This document shows positions 41,307 to 50,638 of a stretch of DNA of 64,000 nt, piece by piece. Within the stretch, counting starts at the first letter, position 1. Every line of letters starts with the position of its first letter. The stretch comes from Paenibacillus algicola (GTDB lineage Bacteria; Bacillota; Bacilli; Paenibacillales; Paenibacillaceae): contig NZ_CP040396.1 in assembly GCF_005577435.1 (NCBI RefSeq), positions 3,916,001 to 3,980,000 of the forward strand. The letters run 5' to 3'. Under the pieces are notes generated by a model. It made no database searches, was not told the origin of the DNA, and saw only the letters and a list, made by a program, of their open reading frames with translations. The position numbers and the translations under genes were made by a program.

Positions 41307-42056
41307 TTACCCCTTGGCGCGGCGGCGGCGGAGCACCTCGTACATAATGACTCCTGCCGCTACGGAAGCGTTGAGGGAGTTGATCTGTCCGGACATTGGA
41401 AGCTTGACCAGCACGTCACATTTCTCCCGGATCAGCCGCCCCATGCCTTTGCCTTCGTTGCCAATAACAATAGCAACCGGTCCGTCGAATACCGTCGATT
41501 CAAAAAGTTCCTCCGCTGCATCCACGGCCGTGCCTACGATCCATACGCCCATTTCCTTAAGCTGCTCAATCGTCTGCGCAAGATTCGTCACGCGGGCGAC
41601 AGGAACGTACTCTACTGCTCCGGCCGAGGTTTTGGATACCGTGGCTGTCACTTGGGCAGACCGGCGCTTGGGCAGAACGACGCCATGAACGCCCGTGCAG
41701 TCTGCGGTTCTCAGGATGGAGCCCAGATTGTGAGGATCCTCGATCTCATCGAGAAGCAAAAGGAAGGGAGCTTCCCCCTTCTCTTCAGCACGCTTGAGCA
41801 GGTCGTCCAGCTCTGCGTATGCGTATGGGGCTGCCTGGGCTACAACACCCTGGTGCTGTACGCCGGGCACCATCTGGTCCAGCTTGCGCTTGTCCACATT
41901 TTGAATGACGATCCCCGCTTTTCTGGCTTCAGCAATGATGGGCTGCGTCAGATGCTTTTGTGCATTTTCAGCAATCCATATTTTATTGATGGTGCGTCCC
42001 GAACGGAGCGCCTCTGTTACCGAGTGCTTCCCGGCAATGATTTCTTCTTCCTGCAT
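41307..42056 (-). CDS. rlmB: 23S rRNA (guanosine-2'-O)-methyltransferase RlmB
   Basis: 249 residues from ATG 42054-42056, chosen for the AGGAGGAAG site and match to family N-termini; the frame is open to an ATG at 42131 that has no ribosome site. SPOUT fold: N-terminal L30e-like substrate-binding domain (IIAGKHSVTEAL), then the trefoil-knot motifs LDEIEDPHNLGSILRTAD near 112-129, AIVIGNEGKGMGRLI near 196-210, and LPMSGQINSLNASVAAGVIM near 219-238. Target in E. coli is G2251 of 23S rRNA. Confidence 0.95.
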   Translation of the reverse strand: MQEEEIIAGKHSVTEALRSGRTINKIWIAENAQKHLTQPIIAEARKAGIVIQNVDKRKLDQMVPGVQHQGVVAQAAPYAYAELDDLLKRAEEKGEAPFLLLLDEIEDPHNLGSILRTADCTGVHGVVLPKRRSAQVTATVSKTSAGAVEYVPVARVTNLAQTIEQLKEMGVWIVGTAVDAAEELFESTVFDGPVAIVIGNEGKGMGRLIREKCDVLVKLPMSGQINSLNASVAAGVIMYEVLRRRRAKG

Positions 42057-42131
42057 AACAGCTTCCTCCTGATGCCTGCCAATGCTGCGAGTGCTGCAGG
42101 TCGGCGGCTGGGTTATTTCATGATTCGACAT

Positions 42132-42575
42132 TTATGATTCGACATGATTTTCTTTGTATTCAATACCTTGGCCGATCAGCTCCCGAAGCCGGTCATGCTG
42201 ATTGGCGTAATACAGATAGCCTACCAGACATTCAAACGCCGTAGCATGCCTGTACTCCAGTACATCGGCATTCTTGGGTACGCTGCCGGACTTGGCATTC
42301 CGTCCCTGGCGGACCACATCTCTCTCCTCTTCCGTTAACCGGGACTCCAGAAAGCTTAGAATTGCGCTTTGGGCCCGGGCGGAGACCAGGCTGGTTGCAG
42401 CCCGGTGCAAATGATTCGGCCGCAAGCCCGGCTTGGAAATCAAATACTGGCGAACTGCCATCTCATATATAGCATCTCCTATATACGCCAGTACAATCGG
42501 CGGTATTAAGCGGAGAGGGCGGGAGGACGGATAAGGAAACCATCCGTCCTGTCCCTGCATAGGACCGCCGCTCAT
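42132..42575 (-). CDS. mrnC: Mini-ribonuclease III (MrnC)
   Basis: 147 residues. RNase III catalytic fold without the dsRNA-binding domain; it matures 23S rRNA ends in Bacillales. Seen: VLAYIGDAIYEMAVRQYLI near 28-46 with the catalytic Asp, and ATAFECLVGYLYYANQHDRL near 110-129 with the partner Glu. Its ATG overlaps the cysS stop (ATGA). Confidence 0.95.
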   Translation of the reverse strand: MSGGPMQGQDGWFPYPSSRPLRLIPPIVLAYIGDAIYEMAVRQYLISKPGLRPNHLHRAATSLVSARAQSAILSFLESRLTEEERDVVRQGRNAKSGSVPKNADVLEYRHATAFECLVGYLYYANQHDRLRELIGQGIEYKENHVES

Positions 42576-43978
42576 TTACGCCGCCAGCGCATCCCCTGCG
42601 CCGTATCCTCCAGCAGGATGCCCCGAGCTGCCAGCAAATCGCGAATTTCATCGGCTCTCGCCCAATTCTTGCTGCTGCGGGCCTCTACACGTTCGCGGAT
42701 GAGCTGCTCAACCTCTTCATCCAGCAGCTCTTCTGCCGGTGTGTCCACGATGCGAAGCACCCCGTTCATCTCTTCATAGGCAGCCAGCACAAGCTTCAGG
42801 TCCTCTGACGGGATGGAGGGCTGCTGCAGCAGCTGATTGGCTTCTGCTGCCCATTGGAACATCGCTGTAATGGCGTCCGGTGTATTGAAGTCATCCTGCA
42901 TTTTGTGATGGAACTCCGCCAGCACAGCGGCCATACTCTTAGTAACCGTCTCGCTGGGATGTCCATCCGGTGAAGACACAGCCAGCTCCAGACGGTGACG
43001 GATGTTGCCGGCTGCATTGCTGATCCGATCAATGCTGCTCTGTGCCTGATCCATCACCTCATCACTGAAATTCAGCGGGTTGCGGTAGTGTGTCGAGAGC
43101 ATGAAATAGCGAATCGCTTCCTTCGTATATTGATTCCGCAGCTCCCGCACCAGCACACCGTTACCGAGTGATTTCGACATTTTCTCATTGTTGATTCGAA
43201 TGTAGCCGTTATGCATCCAATAGTTCGCCAGCGGCTTGCCCGTCAAGGCTTCCGACTGAGCCACCTCGCACTCGTGGTGCGGGAACTGGAGATCCTGGCC
43301 GCCGCCGTGAATATCCAGCGTATCCCCCAAGTACCGGCGGGCCATGGCCGAGCATTCAATATGCCAGCCCGGGCGGCCGCTTCCCCATGGGCTATCCCAG
43401 GAAATTTCACCGGGCTTGGCTGCTTTCCACAGCACGAAGTCTTCCGGATTCTCCTTGCGCCGGTCCACCTCGATCCGGATGCCGAACTGCAGCTCATCCA
43501 GGTTCTGCTGAGAGAGCTTTCCATAGTCCTGAAACTTGCGCGTCCGGTAGAATACGTCTCCACCATTCTCATAAGCGAAATCCTTGTCGATCAGCTCCGA
43601 GATGAACCCGATGATCGGTTCCATGTTCTCTGTCACACGCGGGTTCAGCGTTGCCCGCGGAATGCCCAGGCCGTCCAGATCCTCGTAATAAGCAGAAATA
43701 AACTTTTCTGCCACTTCCGGCACGGTCGTTCCGGTCTGCTCCGCCTTGCGGATCATTTTGTCATCCACATCGGTAAAGTTAACGAGATAATTCACAGCAT
43801 AGCCCTGCTGCTCCAAATAACCGCGCACCACATCAAAAAAGATCATCGGGCGCGCATTGCCGATATGAATATAGTCGTATACGGTCGGGCCGCACACATA
43901 CATGCTGACCTTGCCAGGTTCATTGGACTGAAAAGCTTCCTTCTTGCGGGTTAGTGTATTATACAGGTGAAGTGCCAT
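42572..43978 (-). CDS. cysS: Cysteinyl-tRNA synthetase
   Basis: 468 residues from ATG 43976-43978 (MALHLYNTLTRKKEAF); a GTG 12 nt upstream is also open. Class Ia fold: YVCGPTVYDYIHIGNARP near 26-43 with the first zinc Cys and the HIGN form of HIGH, GRPGWHIECSAMA near 203-215 with further zinc ligands, and KMSKSLGN near 265-272. Same operon as cysE, under a cysteine T-box. Confidence 0.97.
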   Translation of the reverse strand: MALHLYNTLTRKKEAFQSNEPGKVSMYVCGPTVYDYIHIGNARPMIFFDVVRGYLEQQGYAVNYLVNFTDVDDKMIRKAEQTGTTVPEVAEKFISAYYEDLDGLGIPRATLNPRVTENMEPIIGFISELIDKDFAYENGGDVFYRTRKFQDYGKLSQQNLDELQFGIRIEVDRRKENPEDFVLWKAAKPGEISWDSPWGSGRPGWHIECSAMARRYLGDTLDIHGGGQDLQFPHHECEVAQSEALTGKPLANYWMHNGYIRINNEKMSKSLGNGVLVRELRNQYTKEAIRYFMLSTHYRNPLNFSDEVMDQAQSSIDRISNAAGNIRHRLELAVSSPDGHPSETVTKSMAAVLAEFHHKMQDDFNTPDAITAMFQWAAEANQLLQQPSIPSEDLKLVLAAYEEMNGVLRIVDTPAEELLDEEVEQLIRERVEARSSKNWARADEIRDLLAARGILLEDTAQGMRWRRK

Positions 43979-44002
43979 GGTTAGGGTCACATTCCTTTCG
44001 TC

Positions 44003-44710
44003 CTATCGCTTTTGTAAATCTTTATGCACCGCTGCCTCCAGAGGTTCACGAGCGGGATCACCGGACCCAGACCCCGTCTCCTGACGGCGGCTCAGCTCCT
44101 CGCGCAGCTCATCAATTTCCTTTTGCATCGTTCGCAGCATATCCACCACCGGATCCGGCAGCCGGGTATGATCCAGCCGATCCCGCACCCGCTCTCCGTT
44201 CTGCTTCACGACCTTGCCCGGGTTGCCCACCACCGTGCTGTTCGCCGGCACCTCCCGGAGCACGACGGCATTGGAGCCGATATTGGAATTATCCCCAATG
44301 GAGAAGGAGCCCAGTACCTTGGCGCCAGAGCCGACAACCACGTTGCTGCCGATGGTCGGATGCCGTTTCCCCTTTTCCTTGCCCGTGCCCCCCAGGGTAA
44401 CTCCCTGATAAATGACAACATCATCGCCGATCTCACAGGTCTCCCCAATCACTACACCCATTCCATGGTCGATAAACAGCCGCTGGCCGATGCGCGCACC
44501 AGGGTGAATCTCAATGCCGGTCATAAACCGGCTGATCTGTGAAATGACGCGGGCCAGCGTGTACCATCGTCTTTTGAACAACGCATGAGCCACCCGGTGC
44601 GCCCACAGGGCATGAAGTCCGGAGTACGTGAATACTACCTCAAACCACCCACGGGCGGCCGGATCGTTCTCGAACACCGTGCGAATATCCGACTTCATCT
44701 GCTTGAACAT
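44003..44710 (-). CDS. cysE: Serine O-acetyltransferase
   Basis: 235 residues. It makes O-acetylserine from serine and acetyl-CoA, the carbon skeleton for cysteine. Seen: N-terminal helical part ([20 protein letters not shown] near 16-35), the left-handed hexapeptide-repeat helix with [19 protein letters not shown] near 65-83 and [32 protein letters not shown] near 108-121. The C-terminal tail is rich in charged residues. It is the first gene behind the Cys T-box, joined to cysS by 24 nt. Sulfide for cysteine synthesis would come from the cysH-sat pathway elsewhere in the window. Confidence 0.96.
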   Translation of the reverse strand: MFKQMKSDIRTVFENDPAARGWFEVVFTYSGLHALWAHRVAHALFKRRWYTLARVISQISRFMTGIEIHPGARIGQRLFIDHGMGVVIGETCEIGDDVVIYQGVTLGGTGKEKGKRHPTIGSNVVVGSGAKVLGSFSIGDNSNIGSNAVVLREVPANSTVVGNPGKVVKQNGERVRDRLDHTRLPDPVVDMLRTMQKEIDELREELSRRQETGSGSGDPAREPLEAAVHKDLQKR

Positions 44711-44764
44711 GGTCCTCCCCCTCTCTCTTTACCACTACCGTCCCGCTGTCTGCAAAATATAAAA

Positions 44765-45113
44765 CAAAAAACGCCCCTGCAGCTCTCGCTGCAGAGACGT
44801 CGATTACGCGGTCCCACTCTGCTTGAATCCTGGCACGCCCTGATCAGCTGCCGTCTTGACAGCTCCAACAAGGGTAAACCCCGGATTCCACTCCAGTCCG
44901 TAACGGGGACGACCGGCATTGTCTAACGTAAAAACCGCTTCAACAATGCAGCTCCCAGGCGCATTTCCGCTCTCGGCAGTGGATCGCTTTCAGCCTGGAG
45001 GAGCCATGCCTGGCATGACCATCACTCCCGCAATCCTCTCTGTAATCCGCCTTCATTCACGCGTACTTCTCCTGATCATTGCTGTTTCATTATGACTTCG
45101 TACCTTGATACTG
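44765..45113 (-). ncRNA. Cysteine T-box riboswitch of cysE-cysS
   Basis: Leader of about 350 nt. The T-box AGAGTGGGACCGCG (44807-44820, minus strand) is followed by a terminator: ACGTCTCTGCAGC/GCTGCAGGGGCGT with a GAGA loop and six T (44765-44799). Upstream Stem I shows the AGAGAGGATTG region and, on its 3' side, GCGGAAATGCGCC whose TGC at 44961-44963 fits a specifier codon for cysteine. Known mechanism: uncharged tRNA(Cys) stabilises the antiterminator. The specifier choice rests on position by eye and on the identity of the genes. Confidence 0.88.
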
Positions 45114-45119
45114 CTCTAT

Positions 45120-45148
45120 ATTCTACTCAAAAGAAGACGCTGTGGCAA
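45120..45148 (-). promoter_or_regulatory. sigma-A promoter of the cysE-cysS leader
   Basis: Minus strand TTGCCA (45143-45148), 17-bp spacer, TAGAAT (45120-45125), 26 bp after the gltX stop. Confidence 0.72.
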
Positions 45149-45174
45149 GAGGTCTCCATGCCCAGGCTGCAAGC

Positions 45175-46635
45175 CTAGCCCTTGATCTGGGATTCAAGGC
45201 GCTCCAGCACCCGATCTCTGCCCAGCAGCCAGATGGTCTGATTCAAATCCCGGCCATGCGTCTGCCCGGTCAATGCTACCCGGATCGGCATGAACAGCTG
45301 CTTGCCCTTAAAGCCGGTCTCCTTCTGCACTTCCTTAATCAGGGCAGCGACGTGCTGAGCGGTAAATGTCTCGCTTGCCTCCAGCTTCTGGCGAAGTGCG
45401 GACAGCACAGCAGGCACCTGCTCTCCTGCCATAATCTCTGCCGCCTCTTCATCCATTTCCAGATGAGTGCGGAAAAATACGCTGGATAATTCAACAATTT
45501 CTGAAGCGGATGTCAGCTGCTCCTGATACAGGGCAACCAAAGCGCGTGCCCAAGACTCTTCCTGTGCATCCAGCTCCTGAGGAAGACGGCCGGCCTTCTG
45601 GAGGTGAGGAATCGCCAGATTCGCCACCACATCCGGGTCCGCCTGCTTGATATAAGCATTGTTCAGATGCTCCAGCTTCTTCGTATCGAATACAGCCGGG
45701 CTCTTGGACAGACGGTTTGCATCAAACATCTCGATCAGCTGCTCCCGGGAGAGGATTTCCTCCTCGCCTTCCGGGGACCAGCCCAGCAGCGCGATGAAGT
45801 TGAACAGCGCCTCCGGCAAATAGCCCAGCTGGTCATACTGCTCGATAAACTGGATGATCGACTCATCCCGCTTGCTCAGCTTCTTGTGATGCTCATTCGT
45901 AATCAAGGTCATATGACCGAACTGCGGCGGAGTCAGGCCCAGCGCTTCGTAGATCATCAGCTGACGCGGCGTATTGGAGATGTGATCCTCGCCGCGAAGC
46001 ACGTGGCTGATCTTCATCAGCGAATCATCCAGCGCTACAGCAAAGTTGTACGTAGGGATGCCGTCTTTTTTCACAATGACAAAGTCGCCGGTTTCCTTGC
46101 TGTTGAAGGAGATCGTGCCCTTCACCATGTCATCCCAGGTATAAATGCGTTCGTCCGGAACACGGAAGCGAATGCTCGGTACCCGCCCCTCGGCCTCAAA
46201 GCCTGCGCGCTGCTCTTCTGTCAGATTCCGATGCTTACCGGAGTAGCGCGGCGTTTCACCGCGGGCCATCTGCTCCTCCCGCTCCTGCTCCAGCTCTTCC
46301 TCTGTGCAGTAGCAGTAGTATGCCAGGCCGCGGTCAAGCAGGTCCTGCCAGTAGGTGCGGTACAGGTCCAGACGCTCGGTCTGGCGGTAAGGGCCGTAGG
46401 CACCGCCTACGTCCACGCTTTCATCCCATTGCACGCCGAGCCATTTCAAATATTTCAGCTGGCTCTCCTCGCCGCCGGCCACGTTGCGCTTCACGTCTGT
46501 GTCTTCGATCCGGATAATGAATTTCCCGCCATGCTTGCGGGCAAACAAATAATTAAACAGCGCCGTTCTGGCATTGCCGATATGTAGATGTCCGGTTGGA
46601 CTCGGCGCATAACGGACGCGGACTTCTTCAGTCAT
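45175..46635 (-). CDS. gltX: Glutamyl-tRNA synthetase
   Basis: 486 residues from ATG 46633-46635 ([15 protein letters not shown]), with GGAGGAATCATCC upstream. Class Ib: [18 protein letters not shown] near 8-25 with the HIGH motif, IRIEDTD near 40, and [10 protein letters not shown] (KMSKS equivalent) near 251-260, then the helical anticodon-binding half. In Bacillales it is non-discriminating and also charges tRNA(Gln), for GatCAB to amidate. It follows ispF by 58 nt. Confidence 0.97.
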   Translation of the reverse strand: MTEEVRVRYAPSPTGHLHIGNARTALFNYLFARKHGGKFIIRIEDTDVKRNVAGGEESQLKYLKWLGVQWDESVDVGGAYGPYRQTERLDLYRTYWQDLLDRGLAYYCYCTEEELEQEREEQMARGETPRYSGKHRNLTEEQRAGFEAEGRVPSIRFRVPDERIYTWDDMVKGTISFNSKETGDFVIVKKDGIPTYNFAVALDDSLMKISHVLRGEDHISNTPRQLMIYEALGLTPPQFGHMTLITNEHHKKLSKRDESIIQFIEQYDQLGYLPEALFNFIALLGWSPEGEEEILSREQLIEMFDANRLSKSPAVFDTKKLEHLNNAYIKQADPDVVANLAIPHLQKAGRLPQELDAQEESWARALVALYQEQLTSASEIVELSSVFFRTHLEMDEEAAEIMAGEQVPAVLSALRQKLEASETFTAQHVAALIKEVQKETGFKGKQLFMPIRVALTGQTHGRDLNQTIWLLGRDRVLERLESQIKG

Positions 46636-46693
46636 GGATGATTCCTCCGTAGGCATATTCTTTTTTTGGTAAAATATTGAATGATTTCTTTGC

Positions 46694-47182
46694 TCAAGAT
46701 GATAGCATATCTGAAACGAGACAGACAACCGCCTGCGCGGCAATGCCTTCGCCCCGTCCCGTAAAGCCCAGCTGCTCGGTCGTCGTCGCCTTCACATTGA
46801 TCTGCTCCGGCTCGGCATTCATGGCCTTGGCCATAATTTCGGCCATCTGCGGGATGTACGGCGCCATCTTCGGCTTTTGTGCAATAATGGTACAGTCCGC
46901 ATTCCCCAGCGAATAGCCCTTCTCCTTGGCCATGCTCCACACCTCTTCCAGCAGCTTCAGACTGTCGGCATCCTTAAAAGCGGGATCAGTGTCCGGAAAA
47001 TGTCTGCCAATATCGCCCAGACCTAATGCGCCGAGAATCGCATCACTCAAAGCATGCAGCAGCACATCGGCATCGGAATGCCCCAGCAGTCCCTTCTCGT
47101 ACGGAATATGCACCCCGCCGATAATGCAGGGTCTGCCCTCCGTCAGCTGATGCACATCAAATCCCTGGCCTACGCGAATCAT
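46694..47182 (-). CDS. ispF: 2-C-methyl-D-erythritol 2,4-cyclodiphosphate synthase
   Basis: 162 residues. MEP pathway enzyme, homotrimer. Seen: [18 protein letters not shown] with the zinc ligands Asp8 and His10, [18 protein letters not shown] near 31-48 with His at about 34, and [20 protein letters not shown] near 131-150. Its ATG overlaps the ispD stop (ATGA), and both act in the same pathway. Confidence 0.97.
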   Translation of the reverse strand: MIRVGQGFDVHQLTEGRPCIIGGVHIPYEKGLLGHSDADVLLHALSDAILGALGLGDIGRHFPDTDPAFKDADSLKLLEEVWSMAKEKGYSLGNADCTIIAQKPKMAPYIPQMAEIMAKAMNAEPEQINVKATTTEQLGFTGRGEGIAAQAVVCLVSDMLSS

Positions 47183-47877
47183 GAATCCGACTCCTCCTTG
47201 TTTCGTGTCATCAACGCCGCCAGCACCAGATCATCCGGCGTCGTAATTTTGATATTGCTGTATTTGCCCTCTGTAATCGCCACCGGCAGCCCGAGATGCT
47301 CCAGCAGCATCGCATCATCCGTTGCCGTAAAGCCGTCCTGCTGTGCCGTCTCGTGGGCTCGCAGCAAATCAGCAAGACGAAAAGCCTGCGGCGTATGCAC
47401 AGCCCACAGACTTTGACGGGCCGGTGTGCCCGTAATCAGGCCCTGCCCGTTGACCTGCTTGATCGTATCCTTCACAGGCACGGCCAGCACAGCCGCTCCC
47501 TCCCGGATCGCGGTATCCCTGCAGGCTGCGATCTCCTCGTGCGTCACGAAGGGACGTACCCCGTCATGGATCATCACCCATTCACTGTGCAGCTGCAGGA
47601 TCCCGAGATACACGGACTCCTGACGCTCCCGGCCGCCGGGGACGACAGCCTTGACCTTGTCCAATCCGTACTCCGAGATCCAGTCCTGACAGCGCGGCAC
47701 ATCGTCTTCCCCCGTCACCAGCACGATTTCTTCCATCCATGGCAGGCGGTTAAATATATCCAGGGTCTGGACCACAATTGGCCTGCCGCCAATGTCCAGA
47801 AACTGCTTGCTTTCCCGGGTGCCCATTCTTGAACCTTTTCCTGCCGCTACAATCACGGCTCCGAAGCCCGTAAACAT
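47179..47877 (-). CDS. ispD: 2-C-methyl-D-erythritol 4-phosphate cytidylyltransferase
   Basis: 232 residues. It joins MEP to CTP. Seen: [20 protein letters not shown] near 8-27 with the nucleotide-binding Arg and Lys, [20 protein letters not shown] near 106-117, and a C-terminal [16 protein letters not shown]. It sits between yacL and ispF. Confidence 0.96.
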   Translation of the reverse strand: MFTGFGAVIVAAGKGSRMGTRESKQFLDIGGRPIVVQTLDIFNRLPWMEEIVLVTGEDDVPRCQDWISEYGLDKVKAVVPGGRERQESVYLGILQLHSEWVMIHDGVRPFVTHEEIAACRDTAIREGAAVLAVPVKDTIKQVNGQGLITGTPARQSLWAVHTPQAFRLADLLRAHETAQQDGFTATDDAMLLEHLGLPVAITEGKYSNIKITTPDDLVLAALMTRNKEESDS

Positions 47878-47973
47878 ATCAAAACCCCTGTTCCAAAATG
47901 CCCCGCTTTAGAGAAGCTTGCCTGTCATCCCTGCTGCGGCGCGCAGTATAGGTACATGTTCCATCATACCTGT

Positions 47974-49062
47974 TTACTGCGCTTTTTCCAACAGTTTCGG
48001 TTTCGCAAAAATCATCCGTCCCGCCGAGGTCTGAAGGACACTTGTGACCAGCACCTCCATCATGTTGCCGATATAATCCCGTCCGCCTTCCACGACGATC
48101 ATCGTCCCGTCATCCAGATAAGCCACGCCCTGACCGTGCTCCTTGCCATCCTTGATGATCTGCACGAGAATTTCCTCGCCTGGCAGCACGACCGGCTTCA
48201 CCGCATTCGCCAGATCATTGATGTTCAGCACCGACACGCCCTGCAGCTCACATACCTTGTTGAGATTGAAATCGTTGGTTACCACCTTGCCCTGAAGCAC
48301 CTTTGCCAGCTTGACCAGCTTGCTGTCCACCTCGGAGATGTCTTCAAAGTCTCCTTCATAGATGAGTACCTTGACGTCCAGCTCCTTCTGGATCTTGTTC
48401 AAAATATCCAGTCCCCGCCGTCCCCGATTGCGCTTCAGCAGGTCAGATGAATCCGCGATATGCTGCAGCTCCTCCAGCACAAACTCAGGAATGACAATTG
48501 TCCCCTCAATAAACCCGGTCTTGCAAATATCAGCGATCCTGCCGTCAATAATGACACTGGTATCCAGAATCTTATGCTCCTCGAACCAGCTCGGCTCCGG
48601 TTCGGCGCTCTGACTCCAGCGGCCGCTCATCCAGAAGGATGCCAGCTCGTCCTTCTTCTCCAGGCCGATCCGGTAGCCCGCATAGCCTCCCAGCAGCGTC
48701 AGGCCGACCTGAAGCAGGCGTCCTCCCTGGCCCAGCCAGGCAAGGCCTGGGGAGAGGAGCAGCGACAGCAGCAGGCCTCCCAATAGACCCGCCATACCGG
48801 CAGCCAGCTCGTTCATAGGCACTCTTGCGCAGGCAGCAATCACTCCCTGCAGCCTTCCGGCGAATCGGTCGGCCAGAAGCGTCCCGCTCATCCCGAACAG
48901 CAGCGCACCCAAGAGAGCAAACACCCCGCTTCCCCCTCCCAGCATGCCTTGACCAAATACGAGCCCCAGCTCGGGAAACGATGGCTCCAGCCACTCATAT
49001 AACGAATTTCCGCACCATGCCCCGCACAGTAAGGTGAATACTAAGATAGCTTTTTTTAACAT
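47974..49062 (-). CDS. yacL: Membrane PIN/TRAM-domain protein YacL
   Basis: 362 residues. Four membrane helices in the first 150 residues (N-terminus, about 30-60, 80-110 and 115-135), a PIN domain with [20 protein letters not shown] near 163-182, [11 protein letters not shown] near 260-270 with conserved acidic residues, then a TRAM domain ([20 protein letters not shown] near 290-309). Widely conserved in Firmicutes next to disA/radA and ispD; a membrane-bound RNase role is suspected but not established. Confidence 0.92.
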   Translation of the reverse strand: MLKKAILVFTLLCGAWCGNSLYEWLEPSFPELGLVFGQGMLGGGSGVFALLGALLFGMSGTLLADRFAGRLQGVIAACARVPMNELAAGMAGLLGGLLLSLLLSPGLAWLGQGGRLLQVGLTLLGGYAGYRIGLEKKDELASFWMSGRWSQSAEPEPSWFEEHKILDTSVIIDGRIADICKTGFIEGTIVIPEFVLEELQHIADSSDLLKRNRGRRGLDILNKIQKELDVKVLIYEGDFEDISEVDSKLVKLAKVLQGKVVTNDFNLNKVCELQGVSVLNINDLANAVKPVVLPGEEILVQIIKDGKEHGQGVAYLDDGTMIVVEGGRDYIGNMMEVLVTSVLQTSAGRMIFAKPKLLEKAQ

Positions 49063-49263
49063 AGGTCCGGCGCACCTCCTTTAACAAAATAGTGTCAACT
49101 TATAGCACTCAGTATGGTCTGATTTTCCAATGGATAATCGTATAGAAATGTAAAATTTTATTGGAAGAGGAAAATGCGCGGTCATGTGGCTGACTTTCAG
49201 GGCATATCAGGGCATGACGGAGAGAATCCCCGGTTCAAGCCGATTCCCGGCAAGCTGGCCAGG
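49063..49263. other. Divergent promoter region between yacL and the MazG-like gene
   Basis: About 200 bp between the two divergent starts. On the minus strand an extended -10 candidate TGCTATAAG lies near 49100 ahead of yacL, without a good -35. I see no other gene or repeat. Confidence 0.35.
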
Positions 49264-49292
49264 TTGAATCCCTAGATGGGGTGGACTATAAT
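49264..49292 (+). promoter_or_regulatory. sigma-A promoter of the plus-strand small gene
   Basis: TTGAAT (49264-49269), 17-bp spacer, perfect TATAAT (49287-49292) on the plus strand, 40 bp before the ATG. Confidence 0.85.
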
Positions 49293-49332
49293 GAATGCAA
49301 CTATATCAACAAATCGAGGTGGATGTTAAACG

Positions 49333-49728
49333 ATGAACGCTCCTAATTTACAGGCCTTTCAGGATCAGGTCTCCGAATTGCTGCTCCGCCACCGCAGTCT
49401 GCTGGACGTCCTCTCCAAGAATGGCCAAAGCAGTGCTTCCGTTAACCGGGCTGTCACCAAAGCGATCACGGAATGCGGTTGTATTGAGCTGCATGCCACC
49501 AAACAAAGCTTTGACGCCGGGACCGATCTTGAATCGGCCAGAGCGCATGCCGGCACTCATATCGAGGGAAGCTTGTGCGAGAATTGCCGGGAGGCTGTAA
49601 GCTCTGAGCTGGGGCGCAATTTGTTTTATATGTCTGCTATGGCCAACCTGCTCGATATTCAGCTGGAGGAAGTACTCAACAAGGAATCCAAGAAATGCTC
49701 GACGCTGGGATTGTTCAATCTATCGTAA
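49333..49728 (+). CDS. MazG-like helical protein, function unknown
   Basis: 131 residues and the only clear gene on the plus strand in this window. GAGGTGGATG precedes the ATG. I do not have a firm name. Seen: an N-terminal helical part LLLRHRSLLDVLSKNGQSSA near 17-36, a CGC near 48-50, a CENC near 82-85 and a C-terminal helix pair (SSELGRNLFYMSAMANLLDI near 89-108) that resembles the E-L-G-D-x-L-F-Y helix of the MazG/all-alpha NTP pyrophosphatase fold. The classical acidic metal ligands are not all present, so it may be a non-catalytic relative. Two paired Cys groups hint at metal binding. Conserved proteins of this type exist in Firmicutes. It converges on pssA and shares a bidirectional terminator with it. 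Confidence 0.72.
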   Translation: MNAPNLQAFQDQVSELLLRHRSLLDVLSKNGQSSASVNRAVTKAITECGCIELHATKQSFDAGTDLESARAHAGTHIEGSLCENCREAVSSELGRNLFYMSAMANLLDIQLEEVLNKESKKCSTLGLFNLS

Positions 49729-49741
49729 AGATGTTCTAAGC

Positions 49742-49799
49742 AAAAAAAGCATTTATTTCTCTGCCCTTACGTTCAAGGACAGGAAATAAATGCTTTTTA
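49742..49799. terminator. Bidirectional terminator between MazG-like gene and pssA
   Basis: AAAAAGCATTTATTTC and GAAATAAATGCTTTTT form a stem of about 16 bp with a 20-nt loop; T-runs follow on both strands. It can stop the plus-strand gene and the minus-strand pssA transcript. Confidence 0.88.
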
Positions 49800-49858
49800 T
49801 TCATTCGTGGATATGTCGGTATGGATCCGAGTAACGCTATACATGGTCACAGATGGCA

Positions 49859-50587
49859 TTACCGGTCCGAAGAACGATACGCCTCTTCCTCAGAATTCCG
49901 CTTCATACGGCGGCCGCGAATGAGACGCTGCACACTCTGCTTCAGGCCAAAGCCTGCATACAGCACCAAGGGTACAAAGATCAGCATAGAGGTCTGCTCC
50001 GGAAAGAACACCGCTACAGCGACCGCAGCAATAACGACCAGCGGCGTAAACTTGATCGCCTTCTTCGGAAGGCCGATCTTCTTGAAGTTCGGGTATTTCA
50101 CACGGCTAATCATCAGATAAGAGAGCAGCAGCATGGCAATCATCATATAGGGCGCTGAAATTTCTTCGTGGAACAGAGCCAGTGTAGCCAGTACACCGCC
50201 CGCCGCCGGAATCGGCAGCCCGATGAAATATCCCGGAATACCCGGGCGGACATTGAATCGTGCCAGTCGGAGCGCTCCGCACATCGGAAAGACCGCGGTT
50301 ACAGTCCAGGCCAGCGCACTGTTCATATCCATAAAAGCTACGGAATACATAATGAGCGCCGGTGCTACGCCAAACGATACGATGTCAGACAGGGAATCCA
50401 GCTCTTTGCCAAAATCACTCTGCGCATTGAGGGCGCGAGCCACTCTGCCATCCAGTCCGTCAAGCAGCATAGCGACGATAATCATAATAGCCGCTGTGCT
50501 GGTGTTACCGTTTACCGCAAGAATTATGCCAATCATTCCGAGAAACAGATTACCTAAAGTAAACATGTTCGGAATTGATTTCGTCAT
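49859..50587 (-). CDS. pssA: CDP-diacylglycerol-serine O-phosphatidyltransferase
   Basis: 242 residues. It makes phosphatidylserine, precursor of phosphatidylethanolamine. Seen: the CDP-alcohol phosphatidyltransferase motif, with DGLDGRVAR near 43-51, then G and two Asp in SDFGKELDSLSD near 57-68 (D-x2-D-G-x2-A-R-x8-G-x3-D-x3-D), and about seven membrane helices. The tail after residue 220 is basic. It lies 51 nt after disA; the classical B. subtilis pssA is elsewhere, so this placement is a local arrangement. Another CDP-alcohol transferase specificity cannot be excluded. Confidence 0.88.
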   Translation of the reverse strand: MTKSIPNMFTLGNLFLGMIGIILAVNGNTSTAAIMIIVAMLLDGLDGRVARALNAQSDFGKELDSLSDIVSFGVAPALIMYSVAFMDMNSALAWTVTAVFPMCGALRLARFNVRPGIPGYFIGLPIPAAGGVLATLALFHEEISAPYMMIAMLLLSYLMISRVKYPNFKKIGLPKKAIKFTPLVVIAAVAVAVFFPEQTSMLIFVPLVLYAGFGLKQSVQRLIRGRRMKRNSEEEAYRSSDR

Positions 50588-50638
50588 GGGTTGTTCACCT
50601 CGTTAGATTTTACATCACGTTAATAGATTGTATGATAT

